A program made the position numbers and the translations under genes. Below the pieces are notes generated by a model. The model saw nothing but the letters and a program-made list of their open reading frames with translations. It was not told where the DNA came from and did not search any database. DNA of 20,988 nt, from assembly GCA_946482075.1 (NCBI GenBank), contig CAMLQG010000059.1:1-20988 (forward strand), read 5' to 3'. The stretch comes from an uncultured Erythrobacteraceae bacterium. Lineage in GTDB: Bacteria > Pseudomonadota > Alphaproteobacteria > Sphingomonadales > Sphingomonadaceae. How positions within the stretch are numbered: the stretch's first letter is position 1; each line of letters starts with the position of its first letter. Positions 15,340-20,988 of the stretch are shown piece after piece.

Positions 15340-15409
15340 GCATTCCACGGCTGTCAGCAGGTTGTCCGATCGCGCACGGGCAGCCAGAGGCGCTTGCCTT
15401 CGGAATGTT

Positions 15410-15438
15410 TTGCCTTGGGCTGAGCACGATTCTATCGC
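15410..15438 (+). promoter_or_regulatory. Candidate promoter for the BKACE gene
   Basis: On the plus strand TTGCCT (15410-15415), a 17-base spacer, then TATCGC (15433-15438) lie about 50 bases before the BKACE start. The -10 box is weak. With the promoter at 15311-15339 it would make the 259-base gap a back-to-back control region. Confidence 0.35.
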
Positions 15439-15489
15439 ATCGTCCGGAAGCGGCCCGCAGAGCGCCGGAAAGCCCGTGGAGAGAGACAC

Positions 15490-16410
15490 ATGACCCCCGT
15501 GATCATCGAAGCCGCGATCAACGGCATCACGCCCAAGACGCGCAACCCCCATTCCCCGCGCACGCCCGAGGAGATCGGCGAAGTGGCATTGGCGTGCATC
15601 GCGGCGGGCGCGCGGATCATTCACAACCATATCGACGATCTGTCCATCACCGGCCAGCCCGCCGCCACGCGCTATGCCGCCGGCTGGGTGGATATCCTCA
15701 AGACGCATCCCGACGCGATCATCTGCCCCACCCTGACCGTGGCGCAGGACCCGGACGACGCCGTGGCGCATCTGGCACCCTGCGCGCAGAGCGGCGCGCT
15801 GATGGCCCCGCTCGATCCGGGCTCGGAAAATCTCTGCGACACCGGCCCCGATGGCCTGCCGGGAGAGAAGCGCTTCCTCTACATCAACAGTTTCGAACTG
15901 ATCGACCGCTCCGTCCGCGCGCTGGGCGCAGCCAAGCTCGGGCCTTCAGTCGCGGTGTACGAGCCCGGCTTCCTGCGCATGGTGCTTGCCTATCATCGCG
16001 CCGGACGGCTGCCCAAGGGCACGCTGCTCAAATTCTACTTCGGCGGCGATTATGATTTCATCGCCTCGGACCCGGATGCCGGGCGCGCGCCCCACGCCGT
16101 CAGCTTCGGGCTTCCGCCGACGAAGAAGGCGCTCGACGCCTATCTGGAGATGATCGAAGGCACCGACCTGCCCTGGGCGGTCGCAGTGCTGGGCGGCGAT
16201 TCCTGTTCCGGCGAACTGGCGCGCTACGCGCTGGAGCGCGGCGGGCACCTGCGCGTCGGGCTGGAGGATTTCGCCGGGCCGGAACAACCGAACAATGTCG
16301 AACTGGTGGAACGCGCCGCAGCACTCGCGCGCGCCACCGGAAGGCCGATTGCAACCTTCGCGCAAGCCCGCGAGATGCTCAGCCTGCGTCCGATGGCCCT
16401 GGCGGCGTGA
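15490..16410 (+). CDS. BKACE: beta-keto acid cleavage enzyme (3-keto-5-aminohexanoate cleavage family)
   Basis: This 306-residue TIM-barrel protein is of the DUF849/BKACE family. The zinc ligands His45 and His47 stand in IIHNHIDD, and the later GLED (Glu259) supplies the third expected ligand; EAAINGITPK and the KFYFGGDY segment also match the family. BKACE enzymes combine a beta-keto acid with acetyl-CoA to give acetoacetate and a new acyl-CoA; the known founder cleaves 3-keto-5-aminohexanoate in lysine fermentation, but most members act on other beta-keto acids. No lysine-fermentation genes are nearby. The ATG at 15490 follows GGAGAGAG. It heads the plus-strand group with the amidohydrolase and transporter, and would end a ring-degradation route by making a short CoA ester. 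Confidence 0.9.
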   Translation: MTPVIIEAAINGITPKTRNPHSPRTPEEIGEVALACIAAGARIIHNHIDDLSITGQPAATRYAAGWVDILKTHPDAIICPTLTVAQDPDDAVAHLAPCAQSGALMAPLDPGSENLCDTGPDGLPGEKRFLYINSFELIDRSVRALGAAKLGPSVAVYEPGFLRMVLAYHRAGRLPKGTLLKFYFGGDYDFIASDPDAGRAPHAVSFGLPPTKKALDAYLEMIEGTDLPWAVAVLGGDSCSGELARYALERGGHLRVGLEDFAGPEQPNNVELVERAAALARATGRPIATFAQAREMLSLRPMALAA

Positions 16411-16529
16411 CGGGGCAGGCTGATGACAGCTGGAGGCAAGCCAGCATCTGTGTTTTGCCCGAAAATCTGCTATAGTATCCTGCGCAATGAACAATAGGCC
16501 GCTCCAGTAAGGCCAGACGGGAGTCAGCA

Positions 16530-18281
16530 ATGTCTGAGACATTCGATATCATCATCCGCAACGGAACCGTGGTCGATGGCACGGGCGCCGCGCCCTTCCG
16601 CGCCGATGTCGCGGTGAAGGACGGCATCATCGCCAAGGTCGGCGAGGTGACCGGCGACGCCAGGGAAGAGATCGACGCCAAGGGCTGCATCGTCACGCCC
16701 GGCTTCATCGACGTGCATACCCATTATGACGGCCACGCCACCTGGACGGACCGGCTGTTCCCTTCGTCCAACCACGGCGTCACCACCGCAGTGATGGGCA
16801 ATTGCGGCGTCGGCTTCGCGCCCTGCCGGCCTACCGATCACGACAAGATGATCGAGCTGATGGAAGGCGTGGAGGACATCCCGGGCGTCGTCATGCGCGA
16901 AGGCATTCCCTGGGAGTGGGAAAGCTTCCCCGAATATCTCGACTTCCTGGAGAAGCGTTCGTTCGACATGGACGTCGCTGCCTATCTCCCCCACGCGCCG
17001 ATGCGCGTCTATGTCATGGGTGAACGCGCCCTCCACCGCGAGGATGCGACGCCCCAGGACATCGCCGAGATGCGCCGCATAGCCAAGGAAGCGGTGGAAG
17101 CCGGCGCGCTGGGCTTCGCCACTTCGCGCACGATCAATCACAAATCCGTCGATGGCGAGCTGATCACCAGCCTGACGGCGGCCGAGGATGAGCTCCAGGG
17201 CATCGCCCAAGGCCTCAAGGATGCCGGATCGGGCATCATGCAGCTGATCTCCGACTTCGACGACCCACGCAAGGAATTCGCGATGATCCGTCGCGTGGCG
17301 GAAGAGAATGACCGCCGCCTGACCTTCTCGCTGCTGCAGGTTCCGAACGATCCCACCCGCTGGCGCACCGTGCTGACGGAAGCGGAAACCGCCAAGGCCG
17401 AAGGCGTGCGCGTCACCGCACAGGTCTGCGGCCGCCCGGTAGGCGTGCTGTGCGGGCTGGAACTGTCGACCAATCCGTTCAGCTTCTGCCCGTCCTACAA
17501 GGCGATCGCCGGCCTCCCGCGCGCCGAACGGTTGGCGAAAATGCGCGATCCCGACGTGCGCAAGGCAATCATCGGCGAATATCCCTGCATGTCGCACGAG
17601 CCGATCGCGGTGCCGATGGCGACGCCGAGCTTCATGTTCCAGCTCACCGACGAGATGGATTACATGCCCGACCTGTCGCAGAACATGGAAGCGCAGGCGC
17701 AGGCCAAGGGCGTGCCGGTGGCCGACTTCCTGTACGACTTCATCACCGAAGGCGACGGCGCTAACATCATCTACCTGCCTTTCGCCAATTATTGCGAAGG
17801 CAATACCGATGTGATCGAAGCGATGCTGAAGAGCAGCATCACCGTCCCCGGCCTAGGTGACGGCGGGGCGCATTGCGGAGCGATCTGCGACGCCAGCCTG
17901 CCCACCTATCTGCTGATGCGCTGGACCGGCGAAACCGAAGGCCCGCTCTCGCTCCCGCACATGGTAAAGGCGCTTTCCGCCGATTGCGCCGCCGCCGTCG
18001 AACTGAACGACCGCGGCAGGCTGGTCGAAGGCCTGAAGGCCGACATCAATGTGATCGCGATCGACAAGCTCGACCTGAAGCGCCCGGAAATGGTCTACGA
18101 CCTGCCGATGGGCAAGGGCCGGCTCAACCAGAAGTCGTTCGGCTATGTCGCCACGATGGTGTCCGGCCAGGTCACCTATCGCAACGGGGAAGCCACCAGC
18201 GCGCTGCCCGGCCGCCTGGTCCGCGGCGCGCGGCCCGATGGCAAGCCGGTGTGCACCAAGGCGCTGTCCTCGGTCGCGTAG
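16530..18281 (+). CDS. Amidohydrolase family 3 protein, N-acyl-D-amino acid deacylase-like, with altered metal site
   Basis: This 583-residue protein starts FDIIIRNGTVVDGTGAAP and carries HTHYD (63-67), GNCGVGFAP with Cys92, and a late GLGDGGAHCG containing the acid expected to act in catalysis. These place it with D-aminoacylase-type family 3 amidohydrolases. However, the two histidines that should follow (His220 and His250 in the Alcaligenes enzyme, in HMR and ISHH segments) are not seen: the matching strands read IMQLISDFDD and LTFSLLQVPN. So it is probably not a true D-aminoacylase. GGGAG precedes the ATG at 16530. It lies 119 bases after BKACE; a TATAGT at 16471 is a -10-like box without a proper -35. 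The substrate is likely an amide, ester or lactone, but is unknown. Confidence 0.85.
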   Translation: MSETFDIIIRNGTVVDGTGAAPFRADVAVKDGIIAKVGEVTGDAREEIDAKGCIVTPGFIDVHTHYDGHATWTDRLFPSSNHGVTTAVMGNCGVGFAPCRPTDHDKMIELMEGVEDIPGVVMREGIPWEWESFPEYLDFLEKRSFDMDVAAYLPHAPMRVYVMGERALHREDATPQDIAEMRRIAKEAVEAGALGFATSRTINHKSVDGELITSLTAAEDELQGIAQGLKDAGSGIMQLISDFDDPRKEFAMIRRVAEENDRRLTFSLLQVPNDPTRWRTVLTEAETAKAEGVRVTAQVCGRPVGVLCGLELSTNPFSFCPSYKAIAGLPRAERLAKMRDPDVRKAIIGEYPCMSHEPIAVPMATPSFMFQLTDEMDYMPDLSQNMEAQAQAKGVPVADFLYDFITEGDGANIIYLPFANYCEGNTDVIEAMLKSSITVPGLGDGGAHCGAICDASLPTYLLMRWTGETEGPLSLPHMVKALSADCAAAVELNDRGRLVEGLKADINVIAIDKLDLKRPEMVYDLPMGKGRLNQKSFGYVATMVSGQVTYRNGEATSALPGRLVRGARPDGKPVCTKALSSVA

Positions 18282-18295
18282 AGTGAGGCTTCCAG

Positions 18296-18315
18296 CCCCT
18301 CCCTTGCGGGAGGGG
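18296..18315. terminator. GC hairpin after the family 3 amidohydrolase
   Basis: CCCCTCCC (18296-18303), a TTGC loop, then GGGAGGGG (18308-18315) form a perfect eight-pair stem 15 bases after the stop codon. No T-run follows (TAAAG), so it may be an intrinsic-like terminator or a REP unit rather than a standard terminator. The ten bases CTTGCGGGAG recur at 18406-18415. Confidence 0.55.
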
Positions 18316-18421
18316 TAAAGAACGGAGCCGAGGCCATGCAAGCCGGCCGCTTGACGCGTCCCGGCCAACGGGCTCAACTGGCGCAAAGGCGGGGCAGGAA
18401 CTCCGCTTGCGGGAGAGGGCC

Positions 18422-19567
18422 TTGGTTCAGACTCATTTCGCGCGCTCGGCTTCGCTGGCGCTGCTTGCCATCGGTGTCATCAGCGGCATCATTCCCGCGC
18501 TGCAAGGCACGCTGCTGCCCCAGCTGGTCAAGGAAGGCCGGCTCACGCTGGCCGAACTCGGTCAGGTTGCCATGGCCGAAGCCTTCGGCACGCTGCTCGC
18601 GGTCAGTATCGCCAATGCGCTGTTCAAGCCGGAAAGGCTTCGCGTCTTCGTGATCGCTTCTGCCGTGGTCGGCATTGCGCTGGACCTCGCCACCGCGCAT
18701 CTCACCTATCTTCCGATCCTCGGCGCCCGTTTCGCGCATGGGCTGTGCGCGGGCGTGCTGTTGTGGGTGTGGGTCGGCTTCCTGACGCGGTGCGACAATC
18801 CCGGCCGTTGGGTGGCGATCTACGTCACCGTGCAGGCCGCCACGCTGCTCGTCCTCTCTTCCTGGTTCTCAACTACGCTGCTGCCCAACGGCGGCGCGGT
18901 GGCGGGCTTCGCGATCGTGGCCGCACTCTACGCGCTGATCGGGCTGCTGACGGCGCTCGTCCCGCCCCGCTTCGAGCCGCTCGCCCATGGCGCCGGATCG
19001 GTCATGCCCAACGGGCCCGGCTGGATCGGCCTGTTCGCGATCTTCACCCAGCTCGCCGCGATCCTCGCCATGTGGGTCTATATCAAGCCTTATGGCAAGC
19101 AGGTCGGCCTCGACGATGCGACGACCGGGCTCGCCGTCTCAATTGCCTTGGGGTCGCAGATCGTTGCCGGCCTGCTGGCCACGATGCTCGCAGGGAGAAT
19201 CCGTTCCGTACCGCTGATCCTGGTCGTGGCGGCGGCGAGCGTCGGCTCGCTGGTCCTGCTCATCCTTACGCCAACCCCGGCTGCCTTCATCGTGGGCACC
19301 ACCATCTTCGCCTTCTTCTGGATGCTGGGCCCGCCCTTCCACATGCCCTATCTGATCGACATCGATCCCAGCCGGCGCTCCGCCATCCACATGACGACCG
19401 CACAGCTGCTCGGCGTCGCGGCCGGCCCGGCGATGGCCTCGATCGCAGTGGAGGACGGCAACGTCACCGGGGCGCTGTTCCTCGCCGCCGGGCTCTACGC
19501 GGCGGGAGCGGTCATCGTGGCCCTGATGGCGATGCGGGCAAGGCCTGCAGAAGCGGTCGCCGCTTGA
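18422..19567 (+). CDS. MFS-type inner-membrane transporter
   Basis: This 381-residue protein is strongly hydrophobic, with about eleven or twelve membrane segments, for example SLALLAIGVISGIIPAL at the N-terminus, LLWVWVGFLTR, AAILAMWVYIKPYG, LILVVAAASVGSLVLLIL and FLAAGLYAAGAVIVALMAM at the end. The overall shape fits a major facilitator carrier of normal length. No ATG lies before the first membrane segment; the TTG at 18422 with GGGAGAGGG (18411-18419) ahead is the likely start, and a TTG at 18407 lies within the same stretch. It follows the amidohydrolase by 140 bases and precedes the TonB receptor, so it probably moves the pathway substrate or product across the inner membrane. Direction and substrate cannot be told. 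Confidence 0.82.
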   Translation: MVQTHFARSASLALLAIGVISGIIPALQGTLLPQLVKEGRLTLAELGQVAMAEAFGTLLAVSIANALFKPERLRVFVIASAVVGIALDLATAHLTYLPILGARFAHGLCAGVLLWVWVGFLTRCDNPGRWVAIYVTVQAATLLVLSSWFSTTLLPNGGAVAGFAIVAALYALIGLLTALVPPRFEPLAHGAGSVMPNGPGWIGLFAIFTQLAAILAMWVYIKPYGKQVGLDDATTGLAVSIALGSQIVAGLLATMLAGRIRSVPLILVVAAASVGSLVLLILTPTPAAFIVGTTIFAFFWMLGPPFHMPYLIDIDPSRRSAIHMTTAQLLGVAAGPAMASIAVEDGNVTGALFLAAGLYAAGAVIVALMAMRARPAEAVAA

Positions 19568-19583
19568 CCTCCGACGCCTAGAG

Positions 19584-19602
19584 CGCGGCAGCTGAAGCCG
19601 CG
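19584..19602. terminator. Weak hairpin after the transporter gene
   Basis: CGCGGC (19584-19589), a seven-base AGCTGAA loop, then GCCGCG (19597-19602) form a six-pair stem 17 bases after the transporter stop. No T-tract is present, so terminator function is uncertain. Confidence 0.4.
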
Positions 19603-19618
19603 ACAAGCCCTCCGTAAA

Positions 19619-19653
19619 ATTGCTATTGATAATTCGTTGCAATAATCTAATTC
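19619..19653 (+). promoter_or_regulatory. Candidate promoter overlapped by a Fur-like dyad
   Basis: TTGCTA (19620-19625), a 17-base spacer, then TAATCT (19643-19648) form a sigma70-type candidate about 45 bases before the TonB receptor ATG; TTGATA with TAATTC (19648-19653) at 16 bases is a second option. The stretch 19619-19643 starts ATTGC and ends GCAAT and contains TGATAAT, the core heptamer of the Fur box. A bound repressor would block the promoter. The match to Fur is partial. Confidence 0.4.
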
Positions 19654-19690
19654 GCCACCCTGCATTGTGAAGCACAAGGAAGGGCGTGAG

Positions 19691-20988
19691 ATGGCGAAGA
19701 CGATCATGATGGCAGGGCTTGCAAGCGTCTTGGCGAGTCAGGCGGCGTGGGCGGATGACGCTGCCCCGGCGGATGACGATCGCAAAGAAATCATCGTAAC
19801 CGCCGCCATTGCCGGCACGAAGACGGAAACGCCGCTGGTCAGGCTGCCGCAGCCGATCACTATCGTCACTTCGGACCAGTTCATTTCGCAAGGCGCGATC
19901 AGCATCAGCGACACGGTCAAATATGCCGCTGGCGTCCTCGCCAATCCCTATGGCCGCGACACTCGCGTGGACGGCTTCAACGTCCGCGGCCTGGATGCGC
20001 TCCAGTTCCGCGACGGCATGCGGGACATCTTCTCCTATTATGCCAGCATCACGTCGGACCCCTACAATTTCTCCCGCGTGGAGATCGTGCGCGGCCCGGC
20101 TTCCGTGCTCTTCGGCCAGGGTTCGATCGGCGGCCTCGTCAATCTCGTTTCCAAGACGCCGGAGTTCAGGACCAGCGGCGAGCTGAACCTGGTCTATGGC
20201 AGCTATGATCGCAAGGAAGCGCTGGGCGACGTGAACCTTGCCCTCAGCGACAATCTGGCGATCCGCGCGGTCGCCCGCGTCCGCGACGCCGACACCTATG
20301 TCGATCACGTCCCCGACGATCGCGTGATGTTCGCCCCGTCGATCCGCTGGCAGCCGACACCCGACACCGACATCGTGCTGACCGGCCTCTATCAAGAGGA
20401 TGACTCCGGCTCGACCTCGCAGTTCCTGCCGATCGTGGGCACGTTCCGCCCGAACCCCGCCAATCCGGACGGCAAGCTCGATCGCTACACTTTCGTGGGC
20501 AAGGCAGGTTGGGACCGCTACAATGGCCGCTCGCTCCAGGGCGGAGCGTCGATCACGCATAATTTCTCGGACAATGTCCGCCTCAGCCTCAAGGCCCGCT
20601 ACATCGACAGCGACCTCGAATATAACACCCACTATGCGGACAGCTACACCAACCCGACCGACCCGTTCGCCGTTTATGGCACGGACGGGCGGACCATCGG
20701 TCTCTACGGCGGCGCCAACGATGCGCGCATGAATGTCTTCTCGACCGACAACAATCTCCAGCTCAAGTTCAACACCGGCGCGAATATCGAGCACACCCTG
20801 CTCGTCGGCATCGATTACAGCTGGAACAAGGTCCGCAAGCGGTCCGCGGGCGGCATGGAAATCGTCGATCTCTATGCCATCGATTACGACGCGCTGGGCA
20901 CATACGAGGCCACCGGGCCGTTCTTTGCCGAAAGCCAGAAGCAGCTCGGCGTCTATGTCCAGGACCAGATCCGCTTCTTCGACCGCGT
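19691..20988 (+). CDS. TonB-dependent outer-membrane receptor, siderophore type, 3' end cut off
   Basis: The first 432 residues of a TonB-dependent receptor are present; the barrel continues past the window. A signal peptide (MAKTIMMAGLASVL...QAAWA, cleavage after Ala21) is followed by a TonB-box-like EIIVTA, then a plug domain with NVRGLDALQFRDGMRD and VEIVRGPASVLFGQGSIGGLVNLVSK. The YDRKEA...NLALSDNLAIRAVARVR repeats of strands start the barrel. The plug type is that of ferric siderophore receptors (FhuA/FoxA/FpvA group), but sphingomonads also use such receptors for hydrophobic organic substrates. AAGGAAGG gives a good ribosome site. A Fur-like dyad upstream favours an iron role, while its place after the transporter and catabolic genes allows a substrate-uptake role. 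Confidence 0.9.
   Translation, partial: MAKTIMMAGLASVLASQAAWADDAAPADDDRKEIIVTAAIAGTKTETPLVRLPQPITIVTSDQFISQGAISISDTVKYAAGVLANPYGRDTRVDGFNVRGLDALQFRDGMRDIFSYYASITSDPYNFSRVEIVRGPASVLFGQGSIGGLVNLVSKTPEFRTSGELNLVYGSYDRKEALGDVNLALSDNLAIRAVARVRDADTYVDHVPDDRVMFAPSIRWQPTPDTDIVLTGLYQEDDSGSTSQFLPIVGTFRPNPANPDGKLDRYTFVGKAGWDRYNGRSLQGGASITHNFSDNVRLSLKARYIDSDLEYNTHYADSYTNPTDPFAVYGTDGRTIGLYGGANDARMNVFSTDNNLQLKFNTGANIEHTLLVGIDYSWNKVRKRSAGGMEIVDLYAIDYDALGTYEATGPFFAESQKQLGVYVQDQIRFFDR

Noticed and set aside
15490..16410. Assignment of the BKACE gene as lysine-fermentation kce
   Set aside because: None of the other lysine-fermentation genes is nearby and most BKACE members use other beta-keto acids, so no gene symbol is given.
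16429..16445. GCTGG...CCAGC hairpin after BKACE
   Set aside because: A five-pair stem with a seven-base loop and no T-run is too weak to call a terminator.
16453..16476. Promoter-like TTTTGC and TATAGT before the family 3 amidohydrolase
   Set aside because: The spacing of 12 bases is too short for a sigma70 promoter, so only the -10-like box stands.
19139..20794. Open frame of 551 codons on the minus strand
   Set aside because: It is antisense to the transporter end and TonB receptor, both of which have clear domains. The low-complexity translation has no motif.

Overview
The window reads as GC-rich chromosomal DNA from an alphaproteobacterium, most likely a sphingomonad (Novosphingobium, Sphingobium, Sphingopyxis or a relative). 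That placement is an inference. It rests on the mix of catabolic families (EthD-type proteins, a BKACE enzyme, amidohydrolases, a TonB-dependent receptor), on the small GC hairpin repeats between genes, and on the codon bias. I see no rRNA, tRNA, CRISPR array, transposase, integrase or phage gene. Every complete gene looks intact, and no gene-free stretch exceeds 300 bases.

Layout. Positions 1-3732, minus strand: a truncated MaoC-type (FAS1-like) dehydratase, a two-domain PilZ protein, a low-molecular-weight tyrosine phosphatase, and a flavin monooxygenase with the Baeyer-Villiger fingerprint. Positions 3941-6556, plus strand: enoyl-CoA hydratase, EthD-type protein, metal-dependent amidohydrolase. 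Positions 6667-7978, minus strand: VOC (glyoxalase-fold) protein and a short-chain dehydrogenase. Positions 8123-10284, plus strand: sugar-nucleotide epimerase (UDP-glucuronate 4-epimerase type), dCTP deaminase, DoxX membrane protein; these look like ordinary core or surface genes. Positions 15230-10411, minus strand: seven genes in one direction, namely two tandem paralogues of the 'predicted metal-dependent hydrolase' family, an epoxide hydrolase, an ABM-type monooxygenase, a second EthD-type protein and a luciferase-like flavin oxidoreductase. Positions 15490 to the end, plus strand: BKACE (beta-keto acid cleavage), a family-3 amidohydrolase, an MFS transporter, and a TonB-dependent receptor cut by the window end.

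How it may work together. The non-core genes supply the classes of step needed to break down a hydrophobic alicyclic or terpenoid-like compound: outer-membrane uptake (TonB receptor), inner-membrane transport (MFS), oxygenation (luciferase-like enzyme and possibly the metal-dependent hydrolase-like pair), epoxide opening, alcohol/ketone interconversion (SDR), Baeyer-Villiger ring expansion, hydrolysis (two amidohydrolases), CoA-level hydration (crotonase, MaoC) and beta-keto acid cleavage (BKACE). The substrate cannot be read from the sequence. No transcriptional regulator, CoA ligase, acyl-CoA dehydrogenase or thiolase is present, so control and CoA chemistry must come from elsewhere.

Most notable points: the tandem 'metal-dependent hydrolases' both carry a carboxylate/ExxH pattern spaced like ferritin-fold diiron enzymes; the family-3 amidohydrolase lacks two metal-ligand histidines expected of D-aminoacylases; an inverted pair of REP-like hairpins differs only by a compensatory base-pair change; and a Fur-like dyad overlies the candidate promoter of the TonB receptor.
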